Assembly: GCA_018267825.1 (NCBI GenBank) | Contig: JAFDXR010000005.1 | Span: 62,001-126,000, forward strand | Direction of reading: 5' to 3' | Source: Bacteroidota bacterium | Lineage (GTDB): Bacteria; Bacteroidota; Bacteroidia; B-17B0; Aurantibacillaceae | Length of the DNA: 64,000 bases | Shown: one piece after another, positions 56,101 to 64,000 of the stretch | Layout: each line of letters begins with the position of its first letter | Position numbering within the stretch: the first letter of the stretch is position 1 | Notes under the pieces: generated by a model | Seen by the model: the letters and a program-made list of their open reading frames with translations, nothing else | Databases searched by the model: none | What the model was told of the DNA's origin: nothing | Program-made: the position numbers and the translations under genes

Positions 56101-59100
56101 GTTTCAACCCAGTCGCATTATGTCACAGATGGCAATGCCGAACAGGATATTGGATTTAAAACAACACGTGTCTATTATCCTCAGCTTGACCCCGCCATAA
56201 CGAATGTACCCTATGATCGTTATACGCATTTCTCCTCAGAAAACAGGTACCTTACTTTTGGTAAGGTTCAAAAAGTAGAGCATTTTGATGCGGCAGGTCT
56301 CCTGCTGAGCAAAACCGAATACACCTATGCGGCCACGATGGCTTATTCGCATGGATTACTAGGCCGTGGAGCCGTTAGCAATTTCTACAACCAAACCGAC
56401 CTTGAGTTTCCAAATGGAATAGCAACAGCAGCAGACTCCGCCCATAGTCCCGGCAATACAAAGGCAAATATGTTAAATATGAGCCTGGTAACTACGATTA
56501 CGGTTTACTCCAGTAGTATGGCTTTTTTAGACTTACGTCTGCCGACTGTGACGGCCACACCAGGTAATACTGATAATAACAGCTACTTTGTTCGCCTCAT
56601 CAAAGAACAAAATACCGACTACGACTACCAGCCTCTTAGTGTTGGCAATTGGGCATCCGTACTCACCAATGCAAACCTGCCGGGCGTAAGCCTGGGGAGC
56701 ATCAATCTGCCTGCACCCAATACCAATCCAAATCGCGTTGCGACCAACTCTGCCATCGCGGCTTACTCCGGTATCAGTCCACTGCGCCTTGGCCTGAACC
56801 TGGCCACGGCTCATAACGCCACGCTGGGAACTATCATGTCACAAAACTCCATGAGTACCATTAGCGAATACAGCTATTGGGATTGTGACTCACTGGGTAC
56901 TACCACCTCCGATGGATTCCGTTACCTGATCAATGGCACTAACACCATGACCAACGCCTTCACCCTGGCTTTTGAACCATCCTGGGAATTATTCCGCAAA
57001 AAAACCTATTCGCCCGATCATCCCAATATGTATAGTAGCGAAGAGCATTTCTTCTACTATGACCTCAAGCAATACATCAATACCGGCGGATTCTATAACA
57101 GCAGCCAGTTTACCACTCCTGATAAGTTTGATGCACTGAAATACTCGCATATCTATCATATCCGGAACCTTCCGTATGAAAAGCGAACCAAAGCAAAAGC
57201 TACCAACGACAATGAAATTGCTTCATCGGAATACTACTGGTACGATACCAAAACACAAACTGACACTGCTTTTGCTTACAAAACCATTAATTACACCGGA
57301 CCATTTACCTGCACCGATAGCACAGGTAGTTCTGGCTCTACCAATGTAACCCCAACACCTAACATCCCTTGTGGCTGTATTCCTATTACACATGGCTTTA
57401 TCACACCACCGGCAGGCTATCAGCTCACCGACTTTGGCAATGGCCAATACATGTTCTGTCCTTATAGTACCGATCCCGAATATGTTGGTACCAGCAGCTC
57501 GCACCGTGAGCGCATTCTGCCAAGCGACCTCAATACCAAGCTCCTGCTCCGGCAGGTCGCCAGGCAGGTTGATACCATCGACCGCCGCTCGGCTTCAGTA
57601 TCAGGCTTTACGGGGCGTTACCACAATACCCTGCGCTTTACCGAAATAACAGCCACAGATCCTGTCACCAGCCTTAACTACCTCACCTATGTGTGGTCGC
57701 CCGGTTACGATACCATTGTAGACTATCGCACCCACAGCCATACGCCCTTTGGTTTTGTGCGCGAGGAGTCCAACGAGCGTGGCTTGCATACACGTTATTA
57801 CTATAGCCCGGCCTGGAGTACCTCCTTTATCAATACTTCGCACCCATGCGAAAACAGGGGTTATTTCGACCTCACCAACCAGGGCGTACCGGGTTGCGTG
57901 ACCGTAGGTTCCAATAGCGCCGATTCCCTGCAAACCTGCTACACCTATAACGCCGACTTTACTGTGAACAGCATCACCGATGCCAATGGTATGAGTATCA
58001 GCTATGGTTACGATTATTTCTCGCGCCTGCAAAATGCGTATCGCAATGGCCAGCTCATGTCGGTAAATGCCTATAGCCAGTGGCTCAACGATACCACCAA
58101 AACCTTTGAGCAGCGAGCGGAACAAAATTATGTGGAGTCCTTTATCCTGCAAGACATAGGCAGCACCGTGGCTGAACACAGCCGGGCCTATGTTGACCCA
58201 CTGGGTCGCAAGTATGACGTGCAAACCCAAATTACCAGCGATTATACCAACTCGTCTATACTTGATGTACAGATGATCCACAGTGGCTTAACTATTTACG
58301 ACAACTGGGATCGGGCGTTACAGCAATACAAGCCGTTTAAATACACCAATGGAGGGGCTGCTGTGAGCTTTGCACCACGCTTCAATCCAACGGGCTATTA
58401 TACCGAGCAGGCCCATGAGCCTAACCAGCGTGGGCGCACGCTCAAAGCGGCTAAGTATGGTGAAAACATCAATACCGGCCATACAGTTAATAGCACTTAC
58501 CAGATCATCAACGGCTGGCAGTTGCGTAGTGAACTGGGCAATGGTTTTTATGTCTATTACCCGTTGGGTACGACCCTTCAAACCCCGCTCACCGCCTTCA
58601 AATTCCTGAAAACATCGGCCATCGACGAGGATGGAAAGAAAACCATTACCTACACCAATGCCTTTGGGCAAAAGGTTGCCAGCAAGACCTATAGTGCATT
58701 GGGCAGCCAGGAAGTAACAGCCTTTACATACAACTCGCAGGGACAGCTTATCAAAGTGCTGAACCCGAAATTACAGCAAACCAATTATGCCTATAACCTG
58801 GTGGGCAATATGTATCAGAAAGTAACGGTAGATGCCGACACCGTAAAATATATGTACGATGTAAGCGGGCATGTGGTGCTGGAAGAAGATGCCAATGCAA
58901 GGCATGGGGTCGATGATGCTACAAATGCGCCTTACCTGCGTCATTACACCTACGACCAGTTTGGCCGCATGACCAAGCAGGAGCGCCAACACTACACCAG
59001 TACTCAGAATCCTCTGCGTTATGTACTGGAAAGCATCCCGACCTTTGGAACCGGAACCGGCAATAACTTTTACCACGTATTTAGTTATGCGGCCAGTATC

Positions 59101-61578
59101 GACGCCTTTGGAGGCTGGTTTAACCACTACTGTATTTATGGGCCAAGTGGCAACCCTTGCCATGATACCCTTATGCATGTCTTTACTGCCTATACAGGAG
59201 CGGCCATCCCTGAAAAAAAATGGTTCTATCACAATGCCGAAGTATCGACCGATGCAGACCTGGCCTCTGGGTTTTCGACTTACATCAGCAGCAATGCACC
59301 AGGAACTACCAATGGGCAAAACCGCCTGAAAGGCCGCCTCGGTCATTGCAAAAGTTATGACCATAGCGGCACGTTCTCCAACCTGAGTATCTATTCCTAC
59401 AACACCGAAGGTTTATTGAACTGGGAATTAAAACAGTTCAATGTGCCGGGCAGTAGTGCTATTTTATCCTCCATTCTTTATAACGAATACAACCTGCGAA
59501 ATAGCCTCAAGAAAATGGCAATCGACGTTGATTTTGATGGGGCTAAAGACATGATCTACACTTATGCCTACGATGGTTGGAACCGCCTGAATACAGTCAG
59601 TGCTAAAAAAGGCAGTGGTAGCACCGCAAAACTGGCCGACTATGCCTATGACGATGCGCTGGGACTGCTCACTAAAACCCGTTATTTTGACCAGGCTGTA
59701 AGCTGCGACCCTGTAGTGGATAGTATTAATTATAGTTATGATGTGAGGAACAGGCTTACAACTATCAGCTCCAAGTTCTATAAGGAAACGCTTACTTACG
59801 ATGGCAATCATTTACAAGCGGTTAGCTCGCCTTTCCTGGTGCAGAACGATTATAATTATAACGGAAACATCAATATTGCTAAACATGAGTATTTCCTGGC
59901 TTCTGCCTCTAACTATGGCTCTACGGCTGGTCTGATGGATAGTGCCACTATCTATGGGTACAAATACGATGGTATCAATCGCCTCACGACAGCCGATGCT
60001 TCGGTGTTGAATGTACTCACCGGAACACCGACCAATTACACCCCTAAACTTAAATATGGTGATGAAAGTTATACCTATGATGCCATTGGCAATATCCTAA
60101 CCATGAAACGAGGGATTTATTATGGTCCAACCGTGAGCAGCCCGGCCAACTGGGTGCAGAACTGGAACTATAAATACATTGGTACAAGCTCAACCAATAA
60201 GCTCAGCGAAATTGATTCTACAAATACAACCCAGTTGCGTGGATATACTTATGACTATAACGGTAACCAGCGTGGGCAAACGGCTTACACCAAAACTTTT
60301 GGTACCAGCTACATGCGAAGCAACCTTCCTGATACCAGCCTGATCGGCAGTTCGCTTTATGAGATTTATCAATACAATAGCAATGATGATCGTATTTTCA
60401 AGAAGCTGAGTGATAATTCCATAAAAACATATTACCTTAGAGATATAAACGGTAAAGAGCTAGTGGAATTTGATATGACAGGAGTATCTGGCGGCACATG
60501 GAAGCACTATGCGTATGGGAAGGACCGTATTGCAGAAATACATGGCCATGACTGGAATTTTGAAGTAAATGATCATTTAGGTACAACACGGGTAGTTTAT
60601 ACCCCGACAAATACCTGCTCTGGAGCTACGGTTTATCAATTAGACAATGCCAATGACATTTATCCGTATGGTAGGGAACTCAGGACGTTTAATTCATCGT
60701 CGGTATCTGAGTTTGCTTATCAAGGTAGTGAAAAAGAAAAGGAGTTGAGTAATAACGATTATTATACTCACTTTAGGGGGCTGGATGCTGATATAGGAAG
60801 ATGGAAGCAAGTAGATCCAAAGATTGAAGAACAAATGAATTGGACACCGTATGCAAGTATGAATGGAAATCCAATATCTAATACAGATGTTTTAGGTGAC
60901 ATTGTTGAATATGCGGGTTTTAGGGATAGGATTAATGTTCGTCTTGCACGAATGTTTAATAGAGATTTCAGAGCGAAATTCGAAGAATGGAATAGATCAG
61001 CAGATATATATAAATTTGAACATGATAAATCCGCGCCAGAGCGCCTTGTTGATGCTTCGGCGTGGGAGGTTTCTTGCAATAATGGTGTAGCTACTAATAT
61101 GGTTTGCTATAGTGGAGGCTTTAATACAATTGACATTAGCAATAATGCGCTTAGAGGATTTACAATACCATTTTCCTTTGCCTTCAATATTGGAAAAATT
61201 CCAGTAGCTGCATTTACAGGTATTGGTATCGGTATTCATAATATTTTCAGTAAGCATGATATAGGATGGGGTTGGGGAAATAAACTTGGTAAAAATAATT
61301 TTCTTTCGTGGGGTTTTGGAAATTACAACAAGTATAATATGTTCGGTCAAAGACTTACTGGTAGTGCATTTGGTTCAGCTAGAATATCACCAAAGGAAAT
61401 TGATGGATTACTTGGTTTAAGAATCTCCCAGGGGAAAAAATATCCAATTTTATTCATAGATCATTACCCCTCCATAAATATAGATGGTACGAGTTATCAC
61501 CTACATTTGAATATTGCTTCTCATGGAATTAGAAGGTCAAAACTTAGAAATGAACACGTATGCGACGTAAAACATTAA
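53170..61578 (+). CDS. RHS-repeat polymorphic toxin-like secreted protein
   Basis: 2802 aa from the ATG at 53170 (MLANRYTKQ). A signal peptide (ATIIVLLCSIHAMNA) precedes an N-terminal RHS-entry region (GAYTSDVNLFSGTMNTSYDL...FDLQLSYS). YD-type repeats occur from about 1600 to 2450 (YTYDQFGRMT, YAYDGWNRLNT, YKYDGINRLTT, YTYDAIGNILT). The core (NDHLGTTRVV...NDIYPYGRE...YTHFRGLDADIGRWKQVDP...YASMNGNPISNTDVLGD) ends near residue 2577, after which the 225-residue tip is unrelated to anything I recognise. It has a hydrophobic glycine-rich stretch (IPVAAFTGIGIGIHNIF) and histidines near the end (SYHLHLNIASHG). RHS tips are usually toxins of interbacterial competition; this one's activity is unknown. 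Confidence 0.8.
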   Translation: MLANRYTKQIAATIIVLLCSIHAMNAQMVGGRGDNQALPKEVKAAELSKGAYTSDVNLFSGTMNTSYDLGSVSTFAGLKFDLQLSYSSTKTVGQNPLVVNGIPYGDGWNINLPTISISTACYQAYLSSEIISYNNGIGTPSLAEAKKDGELLWFSPQISIPGVVSDRFVFKNYTNGQAIFVPNAMEHYVEARFDGTRWFIYNNNGDSYVFNAVITNFRSASNLRFDNYTSDLASTDIVPKEEAMTWLCTGIYNKNHPSGQQISFNYQMFGVFDFFKEFGANQPYFSQYLAQSVGYTLSMGNFKAGKDFILTSVGSYSDKGEIERIDLQYSTVLPSGQQHNMLLPNDPLVHRMDSLYNSKTVYSRGVDTKADSTNLQSLVQPNTSISQYNISNNFTNWRRYMHVMHNNATRAYNISGGNTAFSNPSNPYLFYDLSYPTVGHYKFSSVPSTSKDVAFDHCFLESEKITNSTSTAYDIIVPGDIYEIKTAIYDPHTGVNSNPAKICNYDINIVNGKGTPSGATETIGTNADELLGNDYDGGSRGFTVFSTFNNPVKWTSLANTPGGSSSGIVSTSNFFMMPKMPSAFKGLNIQIGPANSDHDFSYNLMDGGNYHNLLVGTTYLPYEGNAFLAYNRAKTVPYHGNETPNTANQLDNPYHKPGNNFGIGLPWFMMTGAYGTADDNVLNALAPRYKFWWYDINASVTGTGVQTNWGKSSPYDANVPTAADASVYLGAVELVRYSKNPYMLTSVKKYKLNGYTANDNPALDGHVLVSQLDLSYEFKEDSLFDYQYGSLLSNNCNKAYQGKTMIGFQNFYLLKEVKQIPVNGAAHNAAFTFNRPDMPSTHFTYTKIDNDPAHRNFTNLDNFSGNIRLLSTIVDQLGGKMSYEYFPINDSAHTLTGVVSYDYSRVATTTADPYNLPAKTVFKIQFAVKYKKYYNSTSATLPTKTWRYEYGTGNTSSTCTVPVEKVVRVRGAETGVGVSTQSHYVTDGNAEQDIGFKTTRVYYPQLDPAITNVPYDRYTHFSSENRYLTFGKVQKVEHFDAAGLLLSKTEYTYAATMAYSHGLLGRGAVSNFYNQTDLEFPNGIATAADSAHSPGNTKANMLNMSLVTTITVYSSSMAFLDLRLPTVTATPGNTDNNSYFVRLIKEQNTDYDYQPLSVGNWASVLTNANLPGVSLGSINLPAPNTNPNRVATNSAIAAYSGISPLRLGLNLATAHNATLGTIMSQNSMSTISEYSYWDCDSLGTTTSDGFRYLINGTNTMTNAFTLAFEPSWELFRKKTYSPDHPNMYSSEEHFFYYDLKQYINTGGFYNSSQFTTPDKFDALKYSHIYHIRNLPYEKRTKAKATNDNEIASSEYYWYDTKTQTDTAFAYKTINYTGPFTCTDSTGSSGSTNVTPTPNIPCGCIPITHGFITPPAGYQLTDFGNGQYMFCPYSTDPEYVGTSSSHRERILPSDLNTKLLLRQVARQVDTIDRRSASVSGFTGRYHNTLRFTEITATDPVTSLNYLTYVWSPGYDTIVDYRTHSHTPFGFVREESNERGLHTRYYYSPAWSTSFINTSHPCENRGYFDLTNQGVPGCVTVGSNSADSLQTCYTYNADFTVNSITDANGMSISYGYDYFSRLQNAYRNGQLMSVNAYSQWLNDTTKTFEQRAEQNYVESFILQDIGSTVAEHSRAYVDPLGRKYDVQTQITSDYTNSSILDVQMIHSGLTIYDNWDRALQQYKPFKYTNGGAAVSFAPRFNPTGYYTEQAHEPNQRGRTLKAAKYGENINTGHTVNSTYQIINGWQLRSELGNGFYVYYPLGTTLQTPLTAFKFLKTSAIDEDGKKTITYTNAFGQKVASKTYSALGSQEVTAFTYNSQGQLIKVLNPKLQQTNYAYNLVGNMYQKVTVDADTVKYMYDVSGHVVLEEDANARHGVDDATNAPYLRHYTYDQFGRMTKQERQHYTSTQNPLRYVLESIPTFGTGTGNNFYHVFSYAASIDAFGGWFNHYCIYGPSGNPCHDTLMHVFTAYTGAAIPEKKWFYHNAEVSTDADLASGFSTYISSNAPGTTNGQNRLKGRLGHCKSYDHSGTFSNLSIYSYNTEGLLNWELKQFNVPGSSAILSSILYNEYNLRNSLKKMAIDVDFDGAKDMIYTYAYDGWNRLNTVSAKKGSGSTAKLADYAYDDALGLLTKTRYFDQAVSCDPVVDSINYSYDVRNRLTTISSKFYKETLTYDGNHLQAVSSPFLVQNDYNYNGNINIAKHEYFLASASNYGSTAGLMDSATIYGYKYDGINRLTTADASVLNVLTGTPTNYTPKLKYGDESYTYDAIGNILTMKRGIYYGPTVSSPANWVQNWNYKYIGTSSTNKLSEIDSTNTTQLRGYTYDYNGNQRGQTAYTKTFGTSYMRSNLPDTSLIGSSLYEIYQYNSNDDRIFKKLSDNSIKTYYLRDINGKELVEFDMTGVSGGTWKHYAYGKDRIAEIHGHDWNFEVNDHLGTTRVVYTPTNTCSGATVYQLDNANDIYPYGRELRTFNSSSVSEFAYQGSEKEKELSNNDYYTHFRGLDADIGRWKQVDPKIEEQMNWTPYASMNGNPISNTDVLGDIVEYAGFRDRINVRLARMFNRDFRAKFEEWNRSADIYKFEHDKSAPERLVDASAWEVSCNNGVATNMVCYSGGFNTIDISNNALRGFTIPFSFAFNIGKIPVAAFTGIGIGIHNIFSKHDIGWGWGNKLGKNNFLSWGFGNYNKYNMFGQRLTGSAFGSARISPKEIDGLLGLRISQGKKYPILFIDHYPSINIDGTSYHLHLNIASHGIRRSKLRNEHVCDVKH

Positions 61579-62018
61579 CACTCAAAAGAAATAAAGTTCT
61601 TATCATCAGCGTGATGCTGTTAAGTGCTTTAACTGGTTGTACTGTACTTTCAGTGCAATTGAGGAATAGTAAGAAGATAAATGATAGAATCTTTTTAGGG
61701 GGAAAGGATAGCTATACGAATAGCGGATGTTGGTACCTCAAAGTGTATGACCCAAATGCTCCTGCAGTAAATAATGACACTTTGAACAATTTCGCTTTTT
61801 TGCTGCTTTATGATCATCCGAAGTTTGTCGCTGCTAATGACTCAAATCTATTGGTCATTGGCGAGAAAAGCTTGGTTCAGAAAAAATTTCTCATTGTAAA
61901 GATTGGTTCAAATTCTATTAAGAATTACAGGACTAACGATAGCTTAAAGTTTGTGAGGTTATTAGAAAAATTAAACGTTCCAAAACTTGATTATTCAGCT
62001 GTAGAAGTTCATCGGTAG
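61560..62018 (+). CDS. lipoprotein overlapping the RHS tip (immunity candidate)
   Basis: 152 aa. The start overlaps the last 19 bases of the RHS gene. An N-terminal signal of about 26 residues ends in a lipobox LTGC (C27), so the protein should be lipid-anchored. The mature part is soluble alpha/beta (GCWYLKVYDPNAPAV, FAFLLLYDHPKFVAAND). Tight overlap with a toxin-tip gene is the usual position of an immunity gene; this is a positional inference only. Confidence 0.6.
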   Translation: MRRKTLTLKRNKVLIISVMLLSALTGCTVLSVQLRNSKKINDRIFLGGKDSYTNSGCWYLKVYDPNAPAVNNDTLNNFAFLLLYDHPKFVAANDSNLLVIGEKSLVQKKFLIVKIGSNSIKNYRTNDSLKFVRLLEKLNVPKLDYSAVEVHR

Positions 62019-62041
62019 TGGGGTAATGTAGTATTTAAAAT

Positions 62042-62518
62042 ATGAAACCAGTTATAAAAATTGCAATTTTCTTAATGTTGTCCTTTACACTCAAGGCTCA
62101 TACCTACACATGTAGAGATACAATCATAGTATTTATCAAAAATTCAAATTATTTAAAGAATCTAAGTAAGAATTTTGATAAGGGACGATATAAGAACGAC
62201 ACAGTCTATTTCGTACGAAAAGGAAAAGTTGCTAAGACTTCAATTGACGTATTAACAGCTTTTAACAAGAGTGCCTTTTATTCTTGCAAGGACAAATCAA
62301 AATTTAAGTACTCAATGTTCTATAATGTGAAAGGCAAATTGATTGCTGAAACCATCTGGAAACTTGAGGGTTTCCTCGGTTCATATAGGGAATACTATGA
62401 AAATGGGAAGTTGAAGGTTTCAGGTGAATACAATGGTGACCAGAAAACGGGAATATGGCGTGAATATGATGTCAATGGGAACGTTATTAAAGAAAAGAAT
62501 TACAACACTCCTGGGTAA
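62042..62518 (+). CDS. YwqK/MORN-variant repeat protein
   Basis: 158 aa with an N-terminal signal peptide (IAIFLMLSFTLKAHTY). The C-terminal half has MORN-variant repeats (GSYREYYENGKLKVSGEYNGDQKTGIWREYDVNGNVIKEKNY) as in the YwqK toxin-antitoxin antitoxin-like family, which occur widely next to toxin genes. It lies 23 bases after the lipoprotein gene. It could be a second immunity-type gene or an unrelated stress protein. Confidence 0.65.
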   Translation: MKPVIKIAIFLMLSFTLKAHTYTCRDTIIVFIKNSNYLKNLSKNFDKGRYKNDTVYFVRKGKVAKTSIDVLTAFNKSAFYSCKDKSKFKYSMFYNVKGKLIAETIWKLEGFLGSYREYYENGKLKVSGEYNGDQKTGIWREYDVNGNVIKEKNYNTPG

Positions 62519-62564
62519 TGTATCACTAAATAACTTTTGAGGAAATTGTACCCGGTGGTGGATA

Positions 62565-62706
62565 GCACCAGCTACATGCGAAGCAACCTGCCGGACACCA
62601 GTCTAATCGGTAGCTCTCTTTTCGAGATCTATCAATACAATACGAATTATGATCGCATTTTCAAAAAACTCAGTGATAATTCCATCAAAACGTATTCTCT
62701 TAGTAG
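62565..62706 (+). pseudogene. orphan RHS fragment homologous to 60303-60440
   Basis: The translation SYMRSNLPDTSLIGSSLFEI...IFKKLSDNSIKTYSL matches the RHS gene at 60306-60437 at 40 of 44 residues by direct count. Fifteen codons differ only synonymously. Its frame then continues into unrelated sequence and ends at 62773. It lies downstream of the immunity candidates and is probably a displaced older tip junction. Confidence 0.85.
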
Positions 62707-62722
62707 GAGTCTATCGTTGAAA

Positions 62723-64000
62723 TCACTCAATTATTTTTTTGACTATTTTATCTATTTCCCTCATTTCTGTTGAGAGATGTTTTTTTATTGCTACTCGTAT
62801 TCGACCCAAATGTATTGCACTTAATTCCTGCTGTGGGGAATTGTCTTTTAAAAATTTAGCAGTTTCATTTTGCGCCCTTTGCCCAAGCTCAGCAAGCTTA
62901 AGGTGTGTTTCAATGTTTTCATCAAATTTTGGGTAGTAAATATCTAAGATCTTCTTATGCACATCTCTGGCTCCAAACAAACCTTTTGTTTGAAAATCTT
63001 TCATCAACTCATTAGGAAGGCTAGAGTTAAGGATAGCTACTAAATAATTGGCTTCTTGACTTGAATCCGTAAAATATACATACCCTTTACTTTCAACTAA
63101 GAAGGGAAGTGCGAGTTTGCTTCTATCAACAACTGTCGCATTAGCATCTTTGGCTGACGCGTTGTACATCACCAAATATCTCGAATCTAGATTTTGTTCG
63201 GTCAATTTATTTTGCCAATTCAAATAATCTTCACTACTAATATTTTGATTTTTTTCAGTGCGATTACTTGCCCACACATTTTCCGTATTTTGAAACCACT
63301 TGGAGGCATTCAAAAACCCTTGCCTCATAAGATTTGTTGCGGAGTGCAATTTAATCTCTTGGCTACCCTGTTGGTTTTTTTTGATGGTTATGGGTAAGAC
63401 AACTAAATCAGGTTTGTATAAAGCAAAAGGTAATATGCTTTTCGAAAGAGCGGTCAGAAATAAAAATTGACTTTCTATCTTTCCGCTGAAATCTAAACCT
63501 TTCCAGGGGGCTTTTGCATCGGGTTGGATTGCATCAGAAGTTTTGATATTTATGGTTCTATCAATAAAATCAGGAGGAGTGTCCTGGGTCAGTTGCACAA
63601 AATAAAAAGTTCGGGGCACAATGGTGGCACCTTGTTTAAATAATTTTTTATAGGGGTTTATTTTTCCGCTTGTACTTGTTTTCTTATTTGAGAATGCGGA
63701 TGATTTGCCCTGTTTACTATAAAACCATTTGGTTTCCTGCTCGGATAATTTTGTTATGGCTTCTTTGTAGCTGCAATTATGTTCTGTTAGACGCCCACTA
63801 AACGATAACCCCTGCAAACCTGATGCAGGAATTTTTTTCGATACAGCCCTTGTATCTTTTTCCGTAAAAAGTACACAGCTAGGGATGCGGAATAATGGAG
63901 AAACATCATTTAAATCCCAGATATTCGTTAGCCTTACATTTTTTGCAACTCCGGAACGGGTATTTTCATGATGATCAGCACTAAAAAAACTACGTGGTAA
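62723..64000 (-). CDS. C-terminal part of an N6-adenine DNA methylase (runs past the window edge)
   Basis: The frame is open to 64000 with no stop, so the 5' part lies outside; about 425 residues are seen here. It contains LTNIWDLNDVSPLFRIPSCVLFTEKD, typical of the region after the catalytic NPPY in type I/IIG-like or BREX-type N6 methylases. Target-recognition-like stretches follow (IVPRTFYFVQL) and a C-terminal tail (YFTDSSQEANYLVAILNS, GLFGARDVHKKILDIYYPKF). The catalytic motif itself is outside the window. It converges with the RHS cassette. It may be part of a restriction or defence system continuing to the right. Confidence 0.65.
   Translation of the reverse strand, partial: LPRSFFSADHHENTRSGVAKNVRLTNIWDLNDVSPLFRIPSCVLFTEKDTRAVSKKIPASGLQGLSFSGRLTEHNCSYKEAITKLSEQETKWFYSKQGKSSAFSNKKTSTSGKINPYKKLFKQGATIVPRTFYFVQLTQDTPPDFIDRTINIKTSDAIQPDAKAPWKGLDFSGKIESQFLFLTALSKSILPFALYKPDLVVLPITIKKNQQGSQEIKLHSATNLMRQGFLNASKWFQNTENVWASNRTEKNQNISSEDYLNWQNKLTEQNLDSRYLVMYNASAKDANATVVDRSKLALPFLVESKGYVYFTDSSQEANYLVAILNSSLPNELMKDFQTKGLFGARDVHKKILDIYYPKFDENIETHLKLAELGQRAQNETAKFLKDNSPQQELSAIHLGRIRVAIKKHLSTEMREIDKIVKKIIE

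Noticed and set aside
1-64000. CRISPR array, tRNA, rRNA, insertion sequence or diversity-generating retroelement
   Set aside because: No regularly spaced identical repeats, no tRNA-like loop or rRNA sequence, no transposase or reverse transcriptase motif was seen on either strand. This is a reading by eye, not a computed scan.

Overview
The window looks like Bacteroidota DNA (Cytophagia/Chitinophagia/Sphingobacteriia-like). The evidence is two secreted proteins with recognisable type IX secretion (T9SS) sorting domains, a SprB-repeat protein, a LytTR two-component pair with a large periplasmic sensor, AT-leaning genes, and sequences matching the Bacteroidota -7 promoter consensus TAnnTTTG. 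No rRNA, tRNA, transposase, integrase, relaxase or CRISPR array was seen, so I cannot say whether this is chromosome, plasmid or an integrated element.

Layout. (1) 24-6718: a large STAND-type NTPase with a nuclease-like N-terminus (defence candidate), then a rightward group of small genes including a HEPN-like protein. (2) 6839-22403: thirteen leftward, tightly packed genes. They include a 1448-aa protein ending in an N6-adenine methyltransferase domain, a 1736-aa SNF2-type helicase, a DnaA-domain-IV-like DNA-binding protein, a FtsK/Zot-like P-loop ATPase, acidic and coiled-coil proteins, a small membrane protein and two tandem paralogues. This resembles a DNA-processing module of a mobile element. 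Its upstream flank (22.5-23.1 kb) holds an unusual array of about 13 near-palindromic CTTAAGG boxes. (3) 23413-38751: cell-surface and regulatory genes, namely two T9SS cargo proteins that share an N-terminal domain but carry different sorting signals, a polysaccharide deacetylase, a GNAT acetyltransferase, a sensor kinase with its LytTR regulator, a stand-alone receiver, and a regulator with an RNA-polymerase alpha-CTD-like module. (4) 38793-45042: a second element-like block. A glycosyltransferase and small unknown genes run leftward with a winged-helix protein and two HTH proteins. They face two rightward repressor-like genes across a control region with TTGG-N7-CCAA operators. (5) 45479-50528: a sacsin/NOV-like GHKL ATPase with a DUF3883-like nuclease-type C-terminus (second defence candidate), a nested stem-loop element, and another alpha-CTD-like regulator. 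(6) 50890-62706: a secretion-signal operon ending in a 2802-aa RHS polymorphic-toxin-like protein, a lipoprotein and a YwqK-like protein (immunity candidates), and an orphan RHS fragment left by tip exchange. (7) 62723-64000: the C-terminal part of an N6 DNA methylase that runs off the right edge.

The strongest candidates for something undescribed are the 6839-22403 operon with its CTTAAGG array, the TTGG-N7-CCAA switch with apparent face-to-face promoters, and the RHS tip with its displaced remnant. Family assignments come from reading motifs by eye. No database search was run.
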